Assembly (NCBI GenBank): GCA_047610385.1
Contig: JBLGAC010000002.1
Coordinates: 62,001-126,000, forward strand
Source: JBOCEF01 sp047610385
GTDB lineage: Bacteria > Pseudomonadota > Alphaproteobacteria > Rhodobacterales > Rhodobacteraceae
Reading direction: 5' to 3'
DNA: 64,000 nucleotides
Part shown: positions 24,698 to 32,026 of the stretch, piece by piece
Layout: each line of letters starts with the position of its first letter
Position numbering within the stretch: position 1 is the first letter of the stretch
Position numbers and translations under genes: made by a program
Notes under the pieces: generated by a model
What the model saw: only the letters and a program-made list of their open reading frames with translations
Databases searched by the model: none
What the model was told of the DNA's origin: nothing

Positions 24698-25995
24698 AGC
24701 ACGTAGCGGCTGATATCCGCCGATTTCGCGAGGCCCGAAAGCCGGGTCTCCACATACGCACGGTCGATCTCCACCTTGTCGCCCTTGCGGTCGGGGGCGA
24801 GGAAGCTGAGCTCCTCGAACACCCGTTCCATCACCGTATACAGCCTGCGCGCCCCGATGTTTTCCACGGAGCGGTTCACTTCGGCGGCGATTTCGGCCAA
24901 GGCCTCAACGCCGTTTTCGGTGAAGGTGACGGTGACGCCCTCAGTGGCCATCAGGGCGGAATACTGCCGGGTCAGGGCATTTTCGGTTTCGGTCAGGATG
25001 CGGACGAAATCAGCCTCGGTCAGCGCGGTCAATTCCACGCGGATCGGCAGGCGGCCCTGCAATTCGGGCAGCAGGTCTGACGGTTTGCTGACATGGAACG
25101 CGCCTGAGGCGATGAACAGGATGTGGTCGGTGCGCACCGGCCCGTGCTTGGTGGCGACGGTGGTGCCTTCGATCAGCGGCAGCAGGTCGCGCTGCACGCC
25201 TTCGCGCGACACGTCGGCGCCTTTGGACCCTTCGCGGGCGCAGACCTTGTCGATTTCATCGAGAAACACGATCCCCGATTGTTCCACCGCGTGCACCGCG
25301 TCATGGGCCAATGATTCAGCGTCGACCATCTTGTCGGCTTCTTCAGCCAGCAGGGCCTCGTGGCTCTCGGACACCTTCATTTTCACGCGCTTGGTGCGGG
25401 CGCCGAAGGCTTTGCCGAACATCGCGCCCAAATCCATCATCTGGGCGCCGGGCTGGCCGGGGACCTCCATGCCGCCCATGGGGTTGGAGGTGTCGGCTAT
25501 CTCCAGCTCAATGATCTTGTCGTTGAGGTCCCCGGCACGCAGCTTTTTGCGGAACAGATCGCGGGTCGCGTCGCGGCTGTCGGCGCCGCACAGCGCGTCG
25601 ATCACCCGTTCTTCCGCCGCATGATGGGCCCCCGCGCGGTTTTCTTCGCGCCGGGCCTCGCGCAGCATGACAATGGCCGATTCCGTCAGGTCGCGGATGA
25701 TCTGTTCCACGTCCCGGCCGACATAGCCGACTTCGGTGAACTTGGTCGCTTCAACCTTGATGAAGGGCGCTTTCGCCAGCCGCGCCAGACGGCGCGAGAT
25801 TTCGGTTTTGCCAACCCCGGTCGGGCCGATCATCAGGATGTTCTTGGGCGTGACCTCCTCCCTCATGTCGCCGGTCAGCTGCTGGCGCCGCCAGCGCGAA
25901 CGCAGCGCCACGGCAACGGCGCGTTTGGCATCGGCTTGGCCGACGATGAAGCGGTCCAGCTCAGACACGATTTCGCGGGGGGTGAGGTCGGTCAT
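24694..25995 (-). CDS. hslU: HslUV protease ATPase subunit
   Basis: AAA+ unfoldase of the HslUV (ClpYQ) protease, which unfolds substrates and feeds them to HslV in the cytoplasm. Walker A is IGPTGVGKTEISRRLA (about residues 53-68), Walker B is VFLDEID, and the C-terminal end reads SADISRYVL, matching the tail that docks into HslV. At 433 residues it is normal length. It lies 38 bp downstream of hslV in the usual hslV-hslU order. Confidence 0.97.
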   Translation of the reverse strand: MTDLTPREIVSELDRFIVGQADAKRAVAVALRSRWRRQQLTGDMREEVTPKNILMIGPTGVGKTEISRRLARLAKAPFIKVEATKFTEVGYVGRDVEQIIRDLTESAIVMLREARREENRAGAHHAAEERVIDALCGADSRDATRDLFRKKLRAGDLNDKIIELEIADTSNPMGGMEVPGQPGAQMMDLGAMFGKAFGARTKRVKMKVSESHEALLAEEADKMVDAESLAHDAVHAVEQSGIVFLDEIDKVCAREGSKGADVSREGVQRDLLPLIEGTTVATKHGPVRTDHILFIASGAFHVSKPSDLLPELQGRLPIRVELTALTEADFVRILTETENALTRQYSALMATEGVTVTFTENGVEALAEIAAEVNRSVENIGARRLYTVMERVFEELSFLAPDRKGDKVEIDRAYVETRLSGLAKSADISRYVL

Positions 25996-26033
25996 ATTTT
26001 GATCCTTTGGCGGGAGAGGAGGGAGAGGGAGGC

Positions 26034-26600
26034 TCAGCCTCCGATGCTCTCCACCGTCAGGTTGCCGTTGGTGTAGACGCAGATGTCGGACGCGATGGCC
26101 ATGGCGCGGCGGGCGATGGTTTCGGCGTCCATGCCGTCCACCGCCATCAGGCCGCGCGCGGCGGCGAGCGCATAATTGCCACCCGATCCGATGGCGGCGA
26201 CGTCGTGCTCAGGCTCCAGCACGTCCCCGGCGCCGGTGATCACGAACAGGTCCGTGCCGTCGGTGACGATCAGCATGGCCTCAAGGTTGCGCAGGTATTT
26301 GTCCGTGCGCCAATCCTTGGCCAGATCGACGCAGGCGCGGGCCATCTGGTCTGGCGCGGCCTCCAGCTTGGCCTCAAGGCGCTCCAGCAACGTGAAGGCA
26401 TCGGCGGTGGACCCGGCGAACCCGGCGACGACTTCGTGCGCGCCCTTGCCCGGCGACAGGCGGCGGACCTTGCGCGCGGTGCCCTTGATGACCGTGTTCC
26501 CAAGGCTGACCTGCCCGTCGCCTGCCACCACGACCCGGCCGCCTTTGCGGACCGCAAGGATGGTGGTGCCGTGCCAGCCGGGGAATTGGTCGTCGCTCAT
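26034..26600 (-). CDS. hslV: HslUV protease proteolytic subunit
   Basis: Threonine peptidase subunit of HslUV. The conserved TTILAVRKGGRVVVAGDGQVSLG segment starts at residue 12, so the catalytic Thr12 must be exposed by removing an 11-residue leader (MSDDQFPGWHG); in E. coli only the initiator Met precedes it. The GSGGNYALAAARGL motif near the middle is also conserved. At 188 residues it fits the family. It forms an operon with hslU. Confidence 0.96.
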   Translation of the reverse strand: MSDDQFPGWHGTTILAVRKGGRVVVAGDGQVSLGNTVIKGTARKVRRLSPGKGAHEVVAGFAGSTADAFTLLERLEAKLEAAPDQMARACVDLAKDWRTDKYLRNLEAMLIVTDGTDLFVITGAGDVLEPEHDVAAIGSGGNYALAAARGLMAVDGMDAETIARRAMAIASDICVYTNGNLTVESIGG

Positions 26601-26679
26601 GTGATGGGCCTTTCGCGGAACATTCGGTCACGCTGCATATAAAGACGCTTGGCCGTCGGCGCCACCTGCGGCAAGGGGG

Positions 26680-26702
26680 CAGATTTTTCGCCGAAAAATC
26701 TG
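26680..26702. repeat. Palindromic element CAGATTTTTCG-C-CGAAAAATCTG
   Basis: Two perfect 11-bp arms are separated by a single C, in the 187-bp gap between divergent hslV and the glycerate kinase gene. The AT-rich core with GC ends differs from the G/C-tract hairpins elsewhere in the window. Near-identical palindromes are, as far as I recall, scattered between genes in Roseobacter-group genomes, so this may be a member of a dispersed repeat family. Confidence 0.6.
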
Positions 26703-26787
26703 GGGTGCACCACGGCGCTGCGGGCTTGCCGCCATGCCTGCCGACGCTAGGGTGGGTTGCCCCGCCACCGCCCTGAAGGACCCGCCC

Positions 26788-28035
26788 ATGACCGACCCCG
26801 CCGCCTTTCTGCGAACCCTGTTCGACGCCGCCCTGTCCGCCGCCGGGCCTGAGGGGCATTTCGGCGTTCTGCCGCCGGAACCTGTGGGCCGGACCATCGT
26901 GATCGGCGCGGGCAAGGGATCGGCGCGCATGGCCGCCGCCTTTGAGGCCGAGATGGCCGCCGCCGGGTGGCGCAACGCGCCTGAGGGGCTGATTGTCACC
27001 CGCTATGGCCATGGCTGCCTGACCGCCTGCATCAAGGTCATCGAGGCGTCCCACCCCGTGCCTGACGCCGCGGGGCAGGATGCTGCGCGGCAGATATTGG
27101 CGCTGGCGCAGGGCGCGGGGCCGAACGATCTGGTGGTGGCGCTGATCTCGGGCGGGGCCTCTGCGCTGCTGGCCTTGCCCGCGGATGGCGTGACGTTGGA
27201 GGACAAGCAGCAGGTGGCGCGCGCGCTGCTGCGATCTGGTGCCCCGATTGATGAAATGAACCGCGTGCGCCAGGCGCTGTCGGCGATCAAGGGTGGGCGG
27301 CTGGCCGCTGCGGTTGCCCCGGCGCGGCTGGTGACCTGGGTGATTTCTGACGTGCCGGGCGACGATCCGGCGGTGATCGGGTCCGGCCCCACTGTGCCTC
27401 TGCCGCGTGGCGAGGCGCCTGAGGCCATTCTGGCGCGCCGCGGCGTCGACATCTCCCCCGCCCTGCTGGCCGCCATGCGCGCCAACCCGGCCCCTGATGT
27501 GCCGCCGGGCGATGTGCGGATGCTGTCCACCCCGCAAATGGCGCTTGAGGCCGCCGCAACCGCCGCGCGCGCCTTTGCGATCACGCCCGTTATTCTTGGT
27601 GACGCGTTGGAGGGGGAGGCCCGTGAGGTCGCCCAAGTCATGGCCGGCATCGCCCGGCAGGTGCAGCGCCACGGCCAGCCCGTCCCGCGGCCTTGCGTGC
27701 TGCTGTCGGGCGGAGAGACCACCGTGACTGTGCGCGGGCAAGGCGGGCGCGGCGGGCGCAACGCGGAATTTCTGCTGGCGCTGGCGGTGGCGCTGGGCGC
27801 GGACGGCTTGCATGCCATCGCCTGCGACACTGATGGCATCGACGGGTCTGAGGACAATGCAGGCGCCATCATCACCCCCGACACCTGGGCGCGGGCGGAC
27901 GCGGCGGGCATATCCCTGCGCGATCATCTGACCCGCAACGACGCCTATTCGGCGTTCCAAGCGCTGGGCGATCTGGTGATGACCGGACCAACCTTGACCA
28001 ATGTCAACGACTTCAGGGCGATTTACATCCCGTGA
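26788..28035 (+). CDS. Glycerate 2-kinase / hydroxypyruvate reductase-like (MOFRL, DUF4147)
   Basis: A 415-residue member of the GckA/TtuD family, which phosphorylates glycerate in serine-cycle or tartrate metabolism. It shows an N-terminal DUF4147 domain (IVIGAGKGSARMAAAFE, LISGGASALL, RQALSAIKGGRLA) and a C-terminal MOFRL domain (VLLSGGETTVTVRGQGGRGGRN, CDTDGIDGSEDNAGA). Older annotations call it hydroxypyruvate reductase. The ATG at 26788 is supported by GAAGGACC upstream and by the start of similarity. It stands alone before hisB. Confidence 0.88.
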   Translation: MTDPAAFLRTLFDAALSAAGPEGHFGVLPPEPVGRTIVIGAGKGSARMAAAFEAEMAAAGWRNAPEGLIVTRYGHGCLTACIKVIEASHPVPDAAGQDAARQILALAQGAGPNDLVVALISGGASALLALPADGVTLEDKQQVARALLRSGAPIDEMNRVRQALSAIKGGRLAAAVAPARLVTWVISDVPGDDPAVIGSGPTVPLPRGEAPEAILARRGVDISPALLAAMRANPAPDVPPGDVRMLSTPQMALEAAATAARAFAITPVILGDALEGEAREVAQVMAGIARQVQRHGQPVPRPCVLLSGGETTVTVRGQGGRGGRNAEFLLALAVALGADGLHAIACDTDGIDGSEDNAGAIITPDTWARADAAGISLRDHLTRNDAYSAFQALGDLVMTGPTLTNVNDFRAIYIP

Positions 28036-28114
28036 TCTGCGCCCCCACACGCACTGGCCCCGGCCCGCACAGGCGGGTATAGCTGGCGGGCCTTTTCGGA
28101 ATAAGGATCGTCCC

Positions 28115-28702
28115 ATGCGCAGCGCGACCATCAACCGCCGCACCGCGGAAACCGACATCTCGGTCAAAGTGAACCTCGACGGCACCGGCATCTATGACAT
28201 GTCGACCGGCGTTGGGTTCTTTGACCACATGCTGGACCAGTTGGCGCGTCATTCGCTGATCGACATCACGGTGCGCGCCACGGGCGATCTGCACATTGAC
28301 GACCACCACACGGTCGAGGATGTGGGCATCGCGCTGGGCCAAGCCATCGCGCAGGCGCTGGGCGATAAAAGGGGCATTCGGCGCTACGGCGCGTGCCACC
28401 TTGCCATGGATGACGCGCTGGTGCGCACGGCGCTGGACCTGTCCGGGCGCCCATTTCTGGTGTGGAATCTGCCGATCCCCACGCAGAAAATCGGGACCTT
28501 TGACACGGAATTGGTGCGCGAATTCTTCACTGCGCTGGCCATGCATGGCGGGATCACGCTGAATGTCGCGCTGCTTGACGGCATCAACGCCCACCACATT
28601 GTTGAGGCCGCGTTCAAATCCGTCGCCCGCGCCCTGCGTGAGGCTGTGGAGGCTGATCCGCGCCGCAGCGATGCGATTCCTTCGACCAAGGGTGCGCTAT
28701 GA
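28115..28702 (+). CDS. hisB: Imidazoleglycerol-phosphate dehydratase
   Basis: Sixth step of histidine synthesis: dehydrates imidazoleglycerol phosphate to imidazoleacetol phosphate. This is the monofunctional 195-residue form without the phosphatase domain. The Mn-binding motifs are present: GFFDHMLDQLARH, DDHHTVEDVGIALGQA and the C-terminal NAHHIVEAAFKSVARAL. It overlaps hisH by 4 bp (ATGA). In related genomes hisA and hisF follow in the same operon; here they do not. Confidence 0.97.
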   Translation: MRSATINRRTAETDISVKVNLDGTGIYDMSTGVGFFDHMLDQLARHSLIDITVRATGDLHIDDHHTVEDVGIALGQAIAQALGDKRGIRRYGACHLAMDDALVRTALDLSGRPFLVWNLPIPTQKIGTFDTELVREFFTALAMHGGITLNVALLDGINAHHIVEAAFKSVARALREAVEADPRRSDAIPSTKGAL

Positions 28703-29346
28703 CCACCGCGATCATTGATTACGGCTCGGGCAACCTGCGCTCAGCCGCCAAGGCCTTTGAGCGGATGTCGGCGGAGACCGGCCATGGCGGGCCGATCGTG
28801 GTGACCTCAGACCCCGATGTGGTGGCGCGGGCTGACCGCATTTTGTTGCCCGGCGTCGGGGCCTATGCCGATTGCGCCGCGGGCATCCACGCAATTGACG
28901 GGATGTGGCAGGCGCTGGACAGCTTCGTCGCCTCCGGCAAGCCGTTCCTTGGCATCTGCGTCGGGATGCAGTTGATGGCCAACGTCGGGCGCGAATTCGG
29001 CGACACGCCCGGTTTCGGCTGGATCCCCGGAGAGGTCATCAAGCTGGCACCCTCCGATACTGCCCTAAAGATCCCGCATATGGGGTGGAACCGGCTGCAC
29101 GGGCTGGCGAGCCACCCGATTTTCGACGGAATCGGCGGCGAGGAAACCGGCGATCACGCCTATTTCGTGCATTCCTATCACATGGTCCCCAAAGACCCGG
29201 CCCATCGGCTCGCCTTTGTGACCTACGGGCAGGAGGTCACGGCCGCGATCGGCCGTGACAACATCGTCGGCACGCAGTTCCACCCCGAGAAATCGCAGGC
29301 GGTGGGCCTGAAGCTGATCGCCAACTTTTTGGCGTGGGCGCCCTAG
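28699..29346 (+). CDS. hisH: Imidazole glycerol phosphate synthase glutaminase subunit
   Basis: Class I glutamine amidotransferase that releases ammonia for HisF in the fifth step of histidine synthesis. The 215-residue protein has the nucleophile elbow LGICVGMQLM (C87) and the catalytic HPE triad end (GTQFHPEKSQ), with GAYADC and HSYHMVP typical of HisH. It is coupled to hisB by an ATGA overlap. Its partner hisF is not in the window: an AT-rich two-gene insert follows at once, so hisA/hisF must lie elsewhere. Confidence 0.96.
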   Translation: MTTAIIDYGSGNLRSAAKAFERMSAETGHGGPIVVTSDPDVVARADRILLPGVGAYADCAAGIHAIDGMWQALDSFVASGKPFLGICVGMQLMANVGREFGDTPGFGWIPGEVIKLAPSDTALKIPHMGWNRLHGLASHPIFDGIGGEETGDHAYFVHSYHMVPKDPAHRLAFVTYGQEVTAAIGRDNIVGTQFHPEKSQAVGLKLIANFLAWAP

Positions 29347-29393
29347 GCGGCGCGGCGGCGCCGAGCGACCCCAATCTGCCACGTGGCATTCTG

Positions 29394-29423
29394 TTGATTG
29401 CCTTCACGAGACGGTGGTATATT
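29394..29423 (+). promoter_or_regulatory. Putative sigma70 promoter of the AT-rich pair
   Basis: TTGATT (29394-29399) and TATATT (29418-29423) are spaced by 18 bp, about 80 bp upstream of the GrlR-like start. This would make the pair independent of the his promoter. Prediction only. Confidence 0.45.
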
Positions 29424-29502
29424 TCACATCTCATGAGCGACTCTACTGTCGCAAAAAATTCAACATGTGCTTGTTGCTAATCCATGCGGGCGGAAAATTG
29501 AA

Positions 29503-29844
29503 ATGATCAATGGCATATATACGGCCTATATGACGGGCACCGCGGGAAACTCAATTGCGATGTTAGTTCTGCTTGATGGAAAAATAAGTGGCGCTGATGT
29601 CGGGGGTGGTTTGTATGACGGAAATTATACTGAATTGTTGGATGGAAAATTTTTTGACGGCATGATTGTTTTTAATTTACCAAGCAACATGGCTTCTATT
29701 TCTGGAATACCTCCACAAGAAAAGCCATTGTCTGTAAATGTCCCAATTCATCTACCAGTGGAAATGAATCCTGAGGATTTCTACAGATTAGAGACACCAA
29801 TTGGGCCGATCAATCTGAGAATGGTTAAGGTTAAGGATTTGTAA
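29503..29844 (+). CDS. GrlR-like small protein
   Basis: A 113-residue product beginning MINGIYTAYMTGTAGNSIAM. The opening pattern (GIY.A, then a Gly-rich strand, DGKISGADVGGGLYDGNYTE) matches GrlR-type beta-barrel proteins, a family first known as a type III secretion regulator but widely present as orphan genes. The fit is judged by eye and is moderate. An earlier in-frame start at 29467 lies in a poor context; GGCGGAAAA precedes the ATG chosen. The last base of its stop is the first base of the next start (TAATG). Codon use is strongly AT-rich against the his genes. Confidence 0.6.
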   Translation: MINGIYTAYMTGTAGNSIAMLVLLDGKISGADVGGGLYDGNYTELLDGKFFDGMIVFNLPSNMASISGIPPQEKPLSVNVPIHLPVEMNPEDFYRLETPIGPINLRMVKVKDL

Positions 29845-30383
29845 TGACTTCTTACGAAATTTGGCAAATTTTAATACTGACTGTAAACATCTTTGCAATA
29901 ATCATTGGGCCAATAGTAGCTATTCAAATAACCAGAAATTTAGATGGGAAAAATGAGGCGCATAGGAGAAAGTTTGCAATTTTCAGCGAGCTCATGAAGA
30001 CGAGGCAAACCAGAATTGATTATAGTCATGTGGCGGCGCTAAACCTTGTGCCACTTGAGTTTTATGGACATGATACCATATTGGCTTGTCATACAAGCTA
30101 TTTGAGGCATTTATATTCTGCGATACCGCAAGAGGCGGATCGAGGCCGCTACCTTGATGAGCAGCAAGATCTTTTTCTTCAGATGCTACAGACAATTGGG
30201 AAGTTTCTTGAATATCAATTTGACAAGCGCGAGCTGGATCGCGTTGGATATGCGCCAATAGTCTGGGAAAATGACCAGCAACTGTTAAGGCGAAATGCTG
30301 ATCTTTTGTCTCAAGTTCTATCAGGCCAAAGGCCGATTCCGATTACAGTTCATGCTAGCGGTCAGTTTCCGCCGCCGCCATAG
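29844..30383 (+). CDS. DUF6680-like membrane-anchored protein
   Basis: A 179-residue protein with one N-terminal membrane span (about residues 9-29, ILILTVNIFAIIIGPIVAIQ) and a cytoplasmic helical domain. The stretch KFAIFSELMKTRQTRIDYSHVAALNLVPLEFYG resembles the DUF6680 core, followed by a FDKRELDRVGYAP element. The Pro-rich tail (FPPPP) is unlikely to be structured. It is coupled to the GrlR-like gene by a one-base overlap and shares its AT-rich composition, so the two are likely one mobile cassette. No function is established for the family. Confidence 0.6.
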   Translation: MTSYEIWQILILTVNIFAIIIGPIVAIQITRNLDGKNEAHRRKFAIFSELMKTRQTRIDYSHVAALNLVPLEFYGHDTILACHTSYLRHLYSAIPQEADRGRYLDEQQDLFLQMLQTIGKFLEYQFDKRELDRVGYAPIVWENDQQLLRRNADLLSQVLSGQRPIPITVHASGQFPPPP

Positions 30384-30440
30384 CAAAAAGCCAACTTCTT
30401 TCTGAATTAATTTATTTTTATAAATTTTAAGAATTATTTT

Positions 30441-31757
30441 TTACGCATTCTCATCGACATGCAAATTGCTCCACGCCGCATTCACATGCTCGATCTTCAA
30501 TCCCCGTTCTTCGCCCAGGTAGTCACAAGCCGCCAACGCCTGATCGATCAGATAGGGCGCGTGATAGCCGGCAAAGCCAACCTCGGACTTGGCGTAAAGG
30601 TTGTTGATCAGGTGTGCGATCGCCTGTTCATCCGGCGCCACGCCGTAACGTTTGCACACCCGCAGGAAGATCTTGATGAAATCCTCGCGCGTCGGGCGGT
30701 CCACCAGGATTTTATAGTAAATGCGCCGCAGGCCTGCGCTGTCGACCAAGGTTGCGGGCGCGATGTTGGTGGAAAAGATCATCAGCGCATCGAACGGCGC
30801 TTGAAAGTTCAGGCCCGATTGCAGGGCGAGGTAATCCACCCCTTCCTCCATCGGGACCACGAGGCGGTTGATGATCTGCTGCGGGCTTTCGCGCTGGCGG
30901 CCCAGATCGTCGACGATCAGCACCCCGTTCGACGCCTTCATGTGCAGCGGCGCCTGATAGACGCGGGTCGCGGGGTTGAAGGTCAGGTCCAGCATCCGCA
31001 CGGTCAGTTCCGCGCCGGTCACCACCGCGGGGCGGGTGCAGCGGATCCAGCGCATGTCGCCGCCATCCATGCGGTCCAGCTCATCTTGATCCACGCGGTC
31101 GATGGGCTCCAACGGATTGTGCACCGTGGGATCGAAGAACAGGATCACCTCGCCGTCAACCTCAACCGCGAAGGGCACGAACACCTCGCCGCCCAGCGCG
31201 CGGCTGAGGGCGTGGGCATACGATGATTTGCCGTTGCCCGGCGGGCCATAAAGCAAGATTGAGCGGCCCGAATTCACCGCCGGGCCCAGCCGGTCCAGCA
31301 TCCCCACAGGGATCACCAGATCGCCGAAAGCCGCGTTCAGCCGGTCCCGCGACACCCGGTGATCGCGCACCGACTGCGCCTTGACCATCTTGCGAAACTG
31401 CACCAGCGGCACTGGGGCAGGGCCGGTGTAATCCAGCCGCGCGATTGCCTCGAGCGCCCATTGGCGGCCCTTGTCGGTCAGCTCATACCGCATTTCGGCG
31501 CGCATGTTGCCGCCAAGCTGGCCCATGGGGGTGACCAGGCGGTCGTCGCGCATCGCCGCCATCAGCGTGGAGACGACAGCCCCCGACAGCCGCGTCGCCT
31601 GGGTCAGCGCTGAGACCCGTTCAAGCCCGCGCCGATACATGATCCGGGCCAGCAATTCGACGAGAAAGCCGTGCGTCAGTCCGGTTTCCTCAATGGTCTG
31701 GGGGGCGAGGGGTGGCTCTGGCGAGGCAAGGTCATCGCGCGGCAGGGTCAGGGTCAT
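30441..31757 (-). CDS. AAA+ ATPase of unknown role
   Basis: A 438-residue ATPase. An N-terminal winged-helix-like region (about residues 25-105, GFLVELLARIMYRRGLERVSALT) precedes the AAA domain with Walker A LLYGPPGNGKSSYA (about 168-181), Walker B VLIVDDLG and the arginine-containing DSAGLRRIYYKI near the sensor region. The type is common in alphaproteobacteria, but I cannot name a pathway. The ATG at 31757 has GGAG 7 bp upstream; a TTG at 31772 is less likely. It is convergent with the AT-rich cassette and divergent from a large membrane protein gene. Confidence 0.82.
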   Translation of the reverse strand: MTLTLPRDDLASPEPPLAPQTIEETGLTHGFLVELLARIMYRRGLERVSALTQATRLSGAVVSTLMAAMRDDRLVTPMGQLGGNMRAEMRYELTDKGRQWALEAIARLDYTGPAPVPLVQFRKMVKAQSVRDHRVSRDRLNAAFGDLVIPVGMLDRLGPAVNSGRSILLYGPPGNGKSSYAHALSRALGGEVFVPFAVEVDGEVILFFDPTVHNPLEPIDRVDQDELDRMDGGDMRWIRCTRPAVVTGAELTVRMLDLTFNPATRVYQAPLHMKASNGVLIVDDLGRQRESPQQIINRLVVPMEEGVDYLALQSGLNFQAPFDALMIFSTNIAPATLVDSAGLRRIYYKILVDRPTREDFIKIFLRVCKRYGVAPDEQAIAHLINNLYAKSEVGFAGYHAPYLIDQALAACDYLGEERGLKIEHVNAAWSNLHVDENA

Positions 31758-31831
31758 CGGGTTCTCCGGCAAGGCGTCGGCGGTTTGGGGGCGCGGTTAA
31801 GAGTTTGCGCGCATGATGAGCGCACGGGCGG

Positions 31832-32026
31832 TTAAGATCCCTTGCGCGCCGCGGCCTTGGGACGCAGTGAAACCGAAGGCTGGGGGGCTGGCAAGGCCTC
31901 GGGTGCCGGATAGATTTCACTGCCGCGTTCGGGCGGCATGTCACTTGGCGGGCCATCGGTCCGCAGGTTCGCGTATTTGATCAGGGGTTCGGTCTTTGAC
32001 CCAAGTTTCCAACGGTGCCCCGGCAT
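31832..32026 (-). CDS. Possible small Pro-rich protein upstream of the ATPase
   Basis: A 64-residue frame with GC-rich core-like codons, ending APQPSVSLRPKAAARKGS. It lies on the same strand 74 bp upstream of the AAA+ gene. Its 5' end overlaps the TTG start of the divergent membrane protein gene by 31 bp, and there is no clear Shine-Dalgarno, so it may be a leader peptide, a mis-started gene or chance. The low-complexity Pro/Ala sequence gives no family clue. Confidence 0.3.
   Translation of the reverse strand: MPGHRWKLGSKTEPLIKYANLRTDGPPSDMPPERGSEIYPAPEALPAPQPSVSLRPKAAARKGS

Noticed and set aside
26374..28191. 605-codon reverse frame across hslV and the glycerate kinase gene
   Set aside because: Antisense to the glycerate kinase (clear MOFRL domain) and out of phase with hslV; composition is typical of a GC-rich shadow frame.
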